This document shows positions 15,945 to 22,986 of a stretch of 30,507 nt of DNA, piece after piece. Made by a program: the position numbers and the translations under genes. Every line of letters starts with the position of its first letter. Position 1 is the first letter of the stretch. The notes under the pieces are model-generated. The model made no database searches and was not told the origin of the DNA. It was given only the letters and a program-made list of their open reading frames with translations. Origin of the DNA: Accumulibacter sp031732795 (GTDB taxonomy: Bacteria; Pseudomonadota; Gammaproteobacteria; Burkholderiales; Rhodocyclaceae); the NCBI GenBank assembly GCA_031732795.1, contig JAVMKC010000041.1:1-30507 (forward strand). Reading direction: 5' to 3'.

Positions 15945-16462
15945 GACCGTTCTCCCCGTGCCGTCGGCTCGATCGGCGCATCGCCGTTCGCGGCCGGCTT
16001 GTTGACCAGTTGATCCCAGATCATCAGCACCGCGCCGATGCTGATCGCCGAATCGGCAACGTTGAACGCCGGCCAGTAATAGCCGCCGGCGTGCCACTGG
16101 ATGAAATCGATCACTGCGCCAAAACGCAGGCGATCGATGACGTTGCCGATCGCGCCGCCGAGAATCAGCGTCAAGGCCAGCGACAAGCGGAAATGGCTGA
16201 CATGCCGTCGCAAGGTGCTGACGATCCACGCGGAAACGAGCAGCGCCAGAACGGTGAAAAACCAGCGCTGCCAGCCACCGGCATCGGAGAGAAAACTGAA
16301 GGCGGCCCCGGGATTGTAAGTCAGCACCCAATTGAAGAAAGGCGCGACGTAGATCGAGTCGCCCGGCTGCAGCCAGGACAGCACCAGCCATTTGCTGAGC
16401 TGATCGAGCAGGACGATGATTCCCGCCAGCCACAGCCAACGATCGATGTTACGCGTAGGCAC
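15941..16462 (-). CDS. lspA: Lipoprotein signal peptidase LspA
   Basis: A 173-residue inner-membrane aspartyl protease that removes signal peptides from diacylated prolipoproteins. Four hydrophobic segments are present. The catalytic aspartates are in the conserved regions FGAVIDFIQWH (D119) and FNVADSAISIG (D137), with LTYNPGAAFSFL and GGAIGNVIDR also matching the family. I chose the GTG at 16460-16462 since GGAGAAGGTGAGC lies just upstream and the protein then starts shortly before the first membrane helix; this overlaps the ileS end by 14 bases. Confidence 0.94.
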   Translation of the reverse strand: MPTRNIDRWLWLAGIIVLLDQLSKWLVLSWLQPGDSIYVAPFFNWVLTYNPGAAFSFLSDAGGWQRWFFTVLALLVSAWIVSTLRRHVSHFRLSLALTLILGGAIGNVIDRLRFGAVIDFIQWHAGGYYWPAFNVADSAISIGAVLMIWDQLVNKPAANGDAPIEPTARGERS

Positions 16463-19280
16463 GTTGCTCACCTTCTCCGAACAGATTACTGTGGCAGCGT
16501 CCGCACAAGCCGGGGTGTTCGGCGTTGCAGCCGACGTCGTCGCGAACGTGCCAGCAGCGCTGGCACTTGGCATGCGGCAACGGCAGGCAGACCAGACGTT
16601 CGTCGGTATTCTCGACGACACGGGCTTGCGAACAGATCAGTACGAAACGCAGATCGTCACCCAGCGATGACAGGGCGGCGAATTTGTCGCCGTGGCAATG
16701 CACTTCGACGGAGGCTTGCAGCGACGAGCCGATTTTTCCTGCGATGCGTAATTCCTCGAGCGCCCGCAGCACTTCGGCCCGCAAACCGCGGATCAGCCGC
16801 CATTTTTCGAGCAGCCCCCCCTCCTCCGCCGGCTCCGGCAACGGCTGCCAGGTTTCGAGCATCACCGAGCGCGTGGCGTCGCCGGTCTGCAGACGCCAGA
16901 TTTCCTCGGCGGTGAAACTGAGCACCGGCGCCATCAGCTTGACCATCGTCTGCAGAATGTGCCACAGCGCATTCTGCGCCGAGCGGCGGGCCTGGGAATT
17001 GGCGACGGTGGTGTACAGACGATCTTTGAGGATGTCGAGATAGAAACCGCCGAGGTCTTCGGAACAGAAGGTCTGCAGCGCCTGGATCACCCGGTGGAAT
17101 TCGAAGCGGGCGTAGTCGGTTTCGCACTGCGTCTGGAGTTGCCGGGTCATCGCCAGCGCGTAGCGGTCGATTTCCAACCAGTCATCGACCGTTAGCCGGT
17201 CGCCGACGGGATCGAAATCGACGGTGTTGGCGAGCAGGAAACGCAGCGTATTACGGATGCGCCGATAGGCTTCGACCACCCGTTTGAGGATCTCGTCGGA
17301 AATCGACAATTCGCCGGAATAGTCGGTCGCCGCTACCCACAAACGGAGAATTTCGGCACCCAGCGTATCGGCGATTTTTTGTGGCGCGACGACATTGCCT
17401 CTGGATTTGGACATTTTCAGCCCCTTGCCGTCGACCACGAAACCGTGCGTCAGCAACGCGTCGTACGGTGCGCGGCCGTCGGTGGCACAACCGATCAACA
17501 GCGAGCTCTGGAACCAGCCGCGATGCTGGTCCGAACCTTCGAGATACAAATCGGCTGGATACGCCAAGTCGGCGCGATGCGAGCCGCGCAGCACGCTGGC
17601 GTGCGTGGCGCCGGAATCGAACCATACGTCCAGCGTATCGCTCATCTTGCGGTAATCGGCGGCCTCGTCGCCGAGCAATTCGGCGGCATCGAGCGCGAAC
17701 CAAGCTTCGATGCCGTCTTTTTCGACCCGCCGCGCCACGTCTTCGATCAACTCGCTGGTCCGCGGATGTAAGGCAGCCGTCTCGCGATGCAGGAAAAATG
17801 GCAGGGGAACCCCCCAGTTGCGCTGCCGGGAAACACACCAGTCGGGCCGGGTACGCATCATCGCTTCGAGGCGGGCCCGCCCCCAACTCGGAAAGAATTT
17901 CGTTTCATCGACCGCCCGTTCGGCGCGCCAGCGCAAAGTCGGCGCTTGTCCGTCCGATGTCGCCGCCGAATTCGCGCTCTCACCCGGCGCGCGGTGGTCC
18001 ATGCCGACGAACCATTGCGTCGTCGCCCGGAAGATGATCGGCGTCTTGTGCCGCCAGCAATGCGGGTAGCTGTGCTGGATGGTCTCGCTGTGCAACAGAT
18101 GACCACTGCCGGCCAGTTGCTCGACCACCATCGGGTTGGCCTGCCATACCGATTTGCCGGCCAGTTCGCCGACCGACAGCGGCGGCACGTCGGTCACGAA
18201 GGCGCCGTCATCACCGACCGGGTTGGTCACCGGCAGCCCATAAACCTTGCCGATCAGGTAGTCGTCGGAACCGTGTGCCGGCGCGGTGTGCACCAAGCCA
18301 GTGCCGGCTTCGAGGGTGACATGCCGGCCGCAGATGATCGCCACGTCCCGGCTCTGGAAAGGATGTTTCAGCAACACCTGATCAAGCGCCACGCCTTTTG
18401 CCGATCCGAGCAGCGTTCCGGCAAAACCGTAACGTTGCAGGCAGGCCATCGCCAGTTCACGGACCAGGATCAGGTTGCCTTTCGGGGTGTCGACCAGCAC
18501 GTAATCGAAATCGGGATGCGCGCAGACCCCTTCGTTGGCCGGCAGAGTCCACGGCGTGGTCGTCCAGATCACCGCGAAGGCCGGCCCGCGCAAATGTGTC
18601 AGTCCGAAAGCGTTCGCCACCTTGTCGGCGTGGTTGGCATGCACCTCGAAAGCGACGTCGATGGCCACGGAGGTCTTGTCTTCATAATCCACTTCAGCCT
18701 CGGCCAACGCCGATCGACAATCGAGGCACCAGTTGACCGGTTTCAGCCCTTGATAGAGGTAACCCTTGTCGAGAATCCGTGCCAGCGTGCGGATCTCGTC
18801 GGCCTCGGTCTTGAACTCCATCGTCAGATAAGGGCGGTCCCAGTCGCCGAGAACGCCGAGGCGGATGAAATCCTTTTTCTGCCGCTCGACTTGCTCAGCG
18901 GCGAAAGCCCGACACAGTTGGCGCACCCGGTCAGCCGGCAGATGTTTGCCGTGTTGCTTCTCGATCTGGTGCTCGATCGGCAAGCCGTGGCAATCCCAGC
19001 CGGGAACATAAGGGGCGTCGAAACCGGCCAGCGTCTTCGAACGGACGATGATGTCCTTGAGGATCTTGTTCACCGCGTGGCCGATATGGATATCGCCATT
19101 GGCATACGGTGGGCCGTCGTGCAGTACGAACCGCGGACGCCCCTGCGACACCTCGCGGATACGCTGATAAAGACCCTGTGCGCGCCACTCGGCGACCCAT
19201 TGCGGTTCGCGTTTGGCAAGATCACCGCGCATCGGGAACGGGGTATCGGTCAGGTTGAGAGTTTTTTTGTAATCGGTCAT
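16449..19280 (-). CDS. ileS: Isoleucyl-tRNA synthetase IleS
   Basis: A 943-residue class I aminoacyl-tRNA synthetase that charges tRNA-Ile, with an editing domain against valine. The HIGH motif is at residues 65-68 (GPPYANGDIHIGH) and KMSKS at 622-626 (GKGLKMSKSRGNV). The editing region includes AVIWTTTPWTLPANE and the C-terminus holds a four-cysteine zinc site (CQRCWH and CGRCHSN). The start ATG (19278-19280) gives MTDYKKTLNLT, the usual N-terminus; an earlier ATG would add 20 unlikely residues and overlap ribF. Size matches E. coli (938). Confidence 0.98.
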   Translation of the reverse strand: MTDYKKTLNLTDTPFPMRGDLAKREPQWVAEWRAQGLYQRIREVSQGRPRFVLHDGPPYANGDIHIGHAVNKILKDIIVRSKTLAGFDAPYVPGWDCHGLPIEHQIEKQHGKHLPADRVRQLCRAFAAEQVERQKKDFIRLGVLGDWDRPYLTMEFKTEADEIRTLARILDKGYLYQGLKPVNWCLDCRSALAEAEVDYEDKTSVAIDVAFEVHANHADKVANAFGLTHLRGPAFAVIWTTTPWTLPANEGVCAHPDFDYVLVDTPKGNLILVRELAMACLQRYGFAGTLLGSAKGVALDQVLLKHPFQSRDVAIICGRHVTLEAGTGLVHTAPAHGSDDYLIGKVYGLPVTNPVGDDGAFVTDVPPLSVGELAGKSVWQANPMVVEQLAGSGHLLHSETIQHSYPHCWRHKTPIIFRATTQWFVGMDHRAPGESANSAATSDGQAPTLRWRAERAVDETKFFPSWGRARLEAMMRTRPDWCVSRQRNWGVPLPFFLHRETAALHPRTSELIEDVARRVEKDGIEAWFALDAAELLGDEAADYRKMSDTLDVWFDSGATHASVLRGSHRADLAYPADLYLEGSDQHRGWFQSSLLIGCATDGRAPYDALLTHGFVVDGKGLKMSKSRGNVVAPQKIADTLGAEILRLWVAATDYSGELSISDEILKRVVEAYRRIRNTLRFLLANTVDFDPVGDRLTVDDWLEIDRYALAMTRQLQTQCETDYARFEFHRVIQALQTFCSEDLGGFYLDILKDRLYTTVANSQARRSAQNALWHILQTMVKLMAPVLSFTAEEIWRLQTGDATRSVMLETWQPLPEPAEEGGLLEKWRLIRGLRAEVLRALEELRIAGKIGSSLQASVEVHCHGDKFAALSSLGDDLRFVLICSQARVVENTDERLVCLPLPHAKCQRCWHVRDDVGCNAEHPGLCGRCHSNLFGEGEQRAYA

Positions 19281-19296
19281 GACGGATCTCACCACT

Positions 19297-20220
19297 TCAC
19301 AACTGGAAAAACGCCTTTGCGGCGCCAACGTCACGCGCAATCTGCGCCTTCAAGGCCGCCAGATCGGCAAATTTGATTTCGTCGCGCAATTTATGCAGAA
19401 AGCGGACGCCAAGATGCGCGCCGTAAATATCGGCCGAGAAATCGAACAGATGGACTTCGAGCAACAACCGGGGGGTCAGGCCGGCGCTGGGCCGGTAGCC
19501 GAGATTGGCCACCGCGCGATGCGGGCCACCCGGCAAGCCATCGACCTCAACGACGAAAACCCCCTGTAACGGTGGCTTGGTATGCTTGATGCGGATATTG
19601 GCCGTGGCAAAGCCGAGTTGGCGACCGAGCTGATCACCGCGGACCACCCGCCCGTCGATCGAGTACGGCCGTCCGAGCAATTGCTCGGCCTGGTCGAGAC
19701 GTCCGTCCCGCAAGGCTTCGCGGACTGCCGAACTGGAAACACGTGCCTCGTCCAAAACGACGCTTTCCATCGCTGAGACTTGAAAACCGGCGCGCGCACC
19801 CGCTGCCTGCAACAACGCGAAGTCACCCGTGCGCCGTGCGCCGAAACGAAAGTCGTCGCCCACCAGCAAGTGCTTGACCCGCAGGGCATCGACCAGCACG
19901 CGATCGATGAACTCTTCAGCGGTCAATGCCGCGAAACGGGCATTGAAGTGGCAGACATACGCCAGATCGACGCCATCGGCCGCCAGCCGCTCGAGCTTTT
20001 CACGCAAGGTGGTCAGCCGCGCCGGCGCCGAGTCGGCGGCAAAAAACTCACGCGGATGCGGTTCGAAGGTAAGGACCGCCGACGGCAATCCAACGCCTGC
20101 CGCCACCGTCTTCAAACGGGCAAGCAAGGCGCGATGACCGCGATGAACGCCGTCGAAATTGCCAATGGTGAGAACAGTGGATTGGGGGGCTGCGCGGGAA
20201 TAGCCGCGATAGACGAGCAT
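19297..20220 (-). CDS. ribF: Bifunctional riboflavin kinase / FAD synthetase RibF
   Basis: A 307-residue cytoplasmic enzyme that phosphorylates riboflavin to FMN and adenylates FMN to FAD. The N-terminal FAD synthetase half has LTIGNFDGVHRGHRALL and LVGDDFRFGARRTGDF, plus SSSAVREALRDG. The C-terminal kinase half has GRVVRGDQLGRQLGFATANI and GVFVVEVDGL, and the late FLHKLRDEIKF motif. Length is normal. It is the first gene of this minus-strand block, 16 bases before ileS, the standard proteobacterial order. Confidence 0.97.
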   Translation of the reverse strand: MLVYRGYSRAAPQSTVLTIGNFDGVHRGHRALLARLKTVAAGVGLPSAVLTFEPHPREFFAADSAPARLTTLREKLERLAADGVDLAYVCHFNARFAALTAEEFIDRVLVDALRVKHLLVGDDFRFGARRTGDFALLQAAGARAGFQVSAMESVVLDEARVSSSAVREALRDGRLDQAEQLLGRPYSIDGRVVRGDQLGRQLGFATANIRIKHTKPPLQGVFVVEVDGLPGGPHRAVANLGYRPSAGLTPRLLLEVHLFDFSADIYGAHLGVRFLHKLRDEIKFADLAALKAQIARDVGAAKAFFQL

Positions 20221-20554
20221 CGGTAACCGTGAAAGACCAAAAAGCGAATGATTATATCGGGTTTACACCCGCCTTCGCCGCTGACGCCAAGCACCCAGGG
20301 CGATTACATCCGTCTCGTGCAAGATGGAACTTCGGCGTGAAATCGTGCGCAGCCACCTGGATTCAACGCCGACCACTCCATGAAAATGGCTTTTTGACAG
20401 GACAAAGACCTTGGCATTCATGTGATTGCTGTCGAACAGCCCGCCAGACTTCCCGGTTTTTGATGGACATCTGCTAGAATCGTGACCATCAATCGACCCG
20501 TATTCGGTATTCATCAAACTCTGTTCAAAACTCTGTCCTTTTCCCGGGGGTGAC
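20221..20554. other. 334-bp divergent intergenic region between ribF and the CBS-domain gene
   Basis: I see no gene here. It must hold promoters for ribF (minus) and the CBS gene (plus). A consensus-like TTGACA occurs at 20394-20399 with only a poor -10 at the right distance; a better extended -10 (TGCTAGAAT) is listed separately. The ribosome binding site of the CBS gene is the GGGGGTG just before 20555. Confidence 0.6.
20472..20480 (+). promoter_or_regulatory. Extended -10 promoter element for the CBS-domain gene
   Basis: TGCTAGAAT matches the extended -10 form TGnTATAAT with one change and lies ~75 bases before the CBS start codon. No good -35 is seen 17 bases upstream, which is tolerable for extended -10 promoters. 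Confidence 0.4.
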
Positions 20555-21016
20555 ATGGAGGTCAAAGAAGTTTTACAAGTCAAAGATTCACGGCTGTTCG
20601 CCGTACATCCCAACTCGCCCCTGTCCAAGGCGGTGATCATGATGACCGAGTACGACATCGGCTCGGTGATCGTCATGGAAGATGGCAAATTGGCCGGTAT
20701 GCTGACTTTTCGCGAAGTGTTCGTCTTGTTGGCCAAGCGACAGACAGAAGGCCGAGTCGGCCCGACGCCGCCCATCGCCGAAATTCTGGTCAGCGAAGCG
20801 ATGGATCCCAATCCGCCAACCAGCAATCCCGAGATGGACGTCGATGAACTACGGCGGATGATGGTGGACACCCATACCCGCTATGTTCCCGTGATGGAAG
20901 GGGAAACCGTCGTCGGTCTCATTTCCTTCCACGATGTCGCCAAAGCGGTGCTCGAAGAGCGCAACATGGAAAACAAGCTGCTCAAAGCCTACATCAAGGA
21001 TTGGCCGTCCCCTTGA
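20555..21016 (+). CDS. Stand-alone CBS-domain-pair protein
   Basis: A 153-residue cytoplasmic protein made of two CBS motifs (about residues 5-65 and 78-138). First: LFAVHPNSPLSKAVIMMTEY with GSVIVMEDGKLAGMLTFRE; second: ILVSEAMDPNPPTSNPEMDV with YVPVMEGETVVGLISFHDV. Such Bateman modules bind adenosine nucleotides and act as energy or redox sensors, usually through a partner. There is no partner domain or obvious operon mate, so its target is unknown. A strong GGGGGTG ribosome binding site precedes the ATG. Confidence 0.85.
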   Translation: MEVKEVLQVKDSRLFAVHPNSPLSKAVIMMTEYDIGSVIVMEDGKLAGMLTFREVFVLLAKRQTEGRVGPTPPIAEILVSEAMDPNPPTSNPEMDVDELRRMMVDTHTRYVPVMEGETVVGLISFHDVAKAVLEERNMENKLLKAYIKDWPSP

Positions 21017-21209
21017 GCGTCCGCCGTTTTCGTCAATACGTTCCGCCACCGAATCAATGTTGATCAGTGGCGGGCGTTGCTGTCGATGGCAACCGCCACG
21101 AGAAATCAACGTGGCCAATTGATTTCATTGTGGTCTTCGAAAATCCAGCCCTGGGAAGGTGCTGGCATTCGGCATTCGGCCACACACGTTTTTCCTCTAT
21201 GCGGAGTCA

Positions 21210-21257
21210 GGCGACGCGAACCCGGCCTGTGACAGAACGGGTTCCATTGCCGTCGCC
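21210..21257. repeat. Two-part inverted repeat upstream of the rpsF promoter
   Basis: GGCGACG (21210-21216) pairs with CGTCGCC (21251-21257), and inside it GAACCCG (21218-21224) pairs with CGGGTTC (21238-21244), leaving a 13-base loop. Two perfect 7-bp stems separated by a 1/6 internal loop are unlikely by chance. It ends 21 bases before the -35 of the rpsF promoter, so it could be a terminator of upstream transcription or an operator. Confidence 0.5.
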
Positions 21258-21277
21258 CCCTGGACCAAAACGCCACC

Positions 21278-21307
21278 TTGCCGGTGACATGGTCGATCCG
21301 CTATAAT
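21278..21307 (+). promoter_or_regulatory. Sigma-70 promoter of the rpsF-priB-rpsR-rplI operon
   Basis: TTGCCG (21278-21283) and a perfect TATAAT (21302-21307) are separated by 18 bases. The start point would be near 21314, giving a ~58-base leader to the rpsF ATG. Confidence 0.7.
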
Positions 21308-21327
21308 GCACAGTTTTTTCCACCTTG

Positions 21328-21351
21328 CCCTACCGTTCGCATGGCGGAGGG
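21328..21351 (+). promoter_or_regulatory. Possible S6:S18 autoregulatory leader hairpin
   Basis: In the predicted rpsF 5' leader, CCCT (21328-21331) pairs with AGGG (21348-21351), with a bulged A and a CCG next to it that can face CGG, capped by a loop. Known S6:S18 leaders use a CCG exposed in a bulge of a stem to mimic the 16S rRNA site. Position and the CCG fit; covariation has not been checked. Confidence 0.35.
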
Positions 21352-21371
21352 TTTACCCATGAGGAGTCTGC

Positions 21372-21761
21372 ATGCGTCACTACGAAATTGTTCTGATCAT
21401 CCATCCGGACCAGAGCGAACAGGTGCCGGCGATGGTCGAGCGCTACAAGTCGCTGGTCGCCAGCCGCGAAGGACGGATTCATCGTCTCGAGGACTGGGGA
21501 CGCCGCCAATTGGCGTATCCGATTCAAAAGCTGCACAAGGCACACTATGTGTTGCTCAACGTCGAGTGTGACGATGCGACGCTTAGCGAACTGGGCCATG
21601 GTTTCAAGTTCAACGATGCGATTCTGCGTCATCTGATCATCCGCACCAAGCGCGCGGTGACCACGCCGTCGCCGATGATGAAGGAGGAGAAATCGAAGTC
21701 GATGCTCGAGGCCCGGGAACCCGCGCCGGCGGAAGCCCCCGCCGGGGAAGCGGCGGCCTGA
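21372..21761 (+). CDS. rpsF: 30S ribosomal protein S6
   Basis: A 129-residue small-subunit protein that binds 16S rRNA together with S18. The N-terminus MRHYEIVLIIHPDQSEQVPA and the central RLEDWGRRQLAYPIQKLHKA followed by HYVLLNVE are diagnostic. The last ~25 residues are an alanine/proline/glutamate-rich acidic tail, as in many proteobacteria. A GAGGAG ribosome binding site lies 6 bases before the ATG. First gene of the rpsF-priB-rpsR-rplI operon. Confidence 0.98.
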   Translation: MRHYEIVLIIHPDQSEQVPAMVERYKSLVASREGRIHRLEDWGRRQLAYPIQKLHKAHYVLLNVECDDATLSELGHGFKFNDAILRHLIIRTKRAVTTPSPMMKEEKSKSMLEAREPAPAEAPAGEAAA

Positions 21762-21775
21762 ATGGCGAGGGTCGG

Positions 21776-22117
21776 CTGAATCGCGCCGAAAATCGCGTCG
21801 AGTTGACCGGTACGCTGGTCGAACGCAAAGCGTTGCGCTTCACTCCTGCCGGGGTACCGGTCGTCGAATGCCTGATCGCCCACCACTCGGAACAGATCGA
21901 AGCCGGCCACCCGCGACAGGTCGAATGCGACATCCAGGCGGTAGCCGTCGGACCGACAGCCCGCTGGCTGCAGGAAGCCCGTCCCGGAGTATCGCTGCGA
22001 TTGAGCGGTTTTCTCGCCGCCCGAAGCCGTAACAGCCGGCAACCCAGACTGCATCTCACCACGATCGAATTTGTCGAAGGAAATCAAGATGGCCAGATTC
22101 TTCAAGAAGAAGGATGA
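21776..22117 (+). CDS. priB: Primosomal replication protein N, PriB (non-ATG start)
   Basis: A ~113-residue single OB-fold protein binding single-stranded DNA and PriA during replication restart. The sequence NRVELTGTLVERKALRFTPA aligns with the PriB N-terminus (E. coli NRLVLSGTV), followed by VECLIAHHSEQIEAGHPRQV and LRLSGFLAARSRNSRQPRLH. No ATG or GTG exists in frame ahead of this. A CTG at 21776 preceded by GAGG at 5-base spacing would include the first beta strand; a TTG at 21803 would delete it. I therefore use CTG, with the start uncertain. Its 3' end overlaps rpsR by 29 bases. Position between rpsF and rpsR is the standard one. Confidence 0.85.
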   Translation: MNRAENRVELTGTLVERKALRFTPAGVPVVECLIAHHSEQIEAGHPRQVECDIQAVAVGPTARWLQEARPGVSLRLSGFLAARSRNSRQPRLHLTTIEFVEGNQDGQILQEEG

Positions 22118-22364
22118 CAAGAATGTCAAAAAACGCGGCAGCGGTTTGTTCAAGCGCCGCAAGTTCTGCCGCTTCACTGCGGAAAAAATGGAAGAGATCG
22201 ACTACAAGGACGTCGATCTGTTCAAGGAATATATCGCCGAGAACGCCAAGATCATGCCTGCCCGACTGACCGGCACCAAGGCGGGCTATCAACGCATGTT
22301 GTCGGTAGCGATCAAGCGCGCGCGTTTTCTGGCGCTGCTGCCTTATACCGATAATCACCAGTAA
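22089..22364 (+). CDS. rpsR: 30S ribosomal protein S18
   Basis: A 91-residue ribosomal protein, partner of S6 on the platform of the 30S subunit. The conserved core includes FKRRKFCRFTAEKMEEIDYK, DVDLFKEYIAENAKIMPARL and KAGYQRMLSVAIKRARFLAL. I took the ATG at 22089 (MARFFKKKDDKN) with GAAGGAAATC upstream; an earlier non-ATG codon at 22071 is less likely. The start lies inside the end of priB. Confidence 0.97.
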   Translation: MARFFKKKDDKNVKKRGSGLFKRRKFCRFTAEKMEEIDYKDVDLFKEYIAENAKIMPARLTGTKAGYQRMLSVAIKRARFLALLPYTDNHQ

Positions 22365-22378
22365 GCGAGGACGAGACG

Positions 22379-22837
22379 ATGCAAATCATTCTGCTGGAAA
22401 AAGTCGCCCATCTCGGCAACCTCGGCGATCTGCTAAAAGTCAAAGACGGCTATGCACGCAACTTTCTGATTCCAAAAGGAAAGGCTCGCCGGGCAACGCC
22501 CGCGGCGCTGAAGGAATTCGAAGCCAAACGCGCTGAACTGGAAAGCGCCGCGGCGGCCAAGTTGGCGGCGGCGCAGGCGGAAGCCGAAAGACTCAACGGC
22601 ACGGTGGTGCAAATCCCACGCAAGGCCGGCGTCGACGGTCGGCTGTTCGGCTCGGTAACCAATTTCGATATCGCCGACGGTTTGCGCGCCCAAGGCTTCC
22701 AGGTCGACAAGTCGTCGATCCGCATGCCGAACGGCCCGCTGAAAACCCTCGGCGAAACCTCTCTCGAGGTGATGCTGCACAGCGACGCTCCGGCGACGAT
22801 CACCGTCGCGGTGGTCGTCGAGCAGATGAAGCTCTGA
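22379..22837 (+). CDS. rplI: 50S ribosomal protein L9
   Basis: A 152-residue two-domain protein binding 23S rRNA near the L1 stalk. The N-terminal domain MQIILLEKVAHLGNLGDLLK and DGYARNFLIPKGKARRATPA is diagnostic; a long alanine/glutamate-rich helix (about 42-75) connects to the C-terminal domain (GRLFGSVTNFDIADGLRAQG). Length agrees with E. coli (149). Last gene of the operon, followed by a strong terminator. Confidence 0.98.
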   Translation: MQIILLEKVAHLGNLGDLLKVKDGYARNFLIPKGKARRATPAALKEFEAKRAELESAAAAKLAAAQAEAERLNGTVVQIPRKAGVDGRLFGSVTNFDIADGLRAQGFQVDKSSIRMPNGPLKTLGETSLEVMLHSDAPATITVAVVVEQMKL

Positions 22838-22862
22838 GGTCGGCCGTTCGCAACGACCAATC

Positions 22863-22891
22863 AGCCTTGCCTGCGGGCAAGGCTTTTTTTT
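22863..22891 (+). terminator. Intrinsic terminator after rplI
   Basis: AGCCTTGCC (22863-22871), a 4-base loop TGCG, and GGCAAGGCT (22876-22884) form a perfect 9-bp stem running straight into eight T residues (22884-22891). It ends the ribosomal operon before dnaB. Confidence 0.95.
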
Positions 22892-22986
22892 GCCCGGTCT
22901 CGCCGCACGAAGTAAGATTCGCCGCCGGCCCGGCAATGGTTCGACTTTGCCACCCGCGATCCGCGGCTTACCGATGAGGGACTCTC

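Larger units (their letters stand above)
21017..21371. other. 355-bp intergenic region before rpsF with two hairpins, promoter and leader
   Basis: No gene seen. A first hairpin, GTGGCG (21067-21072) plus GTTGC (21076-21080) pairing with GCAAC and CGCCAC (21089-21099), follows the CBS gene by 50 bases and might end its message, though no T-run follows. A second, longer inverted repeat (21210-21257) lies just upstream of the rpsF promoter. A short 7-bp direct repeat, GGCATTCGGCATTC, lies around 21167-21180. Confidence 0.55.

Noticed and set aside
17787..19376. 529-residue plus-strand frame opposite ileS
   Set aside because: Shadow of ileS; composition is Arg/His/Gln rich and shows no domain.
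20394..20421. TTGACA promoter before the CBS gene
   Set aside because: -35 is perfect but the -10 at the right spacing (ATTCAT) is poor, and it lies 135 bases upstream; the extended -10 at 20472 is preferred.
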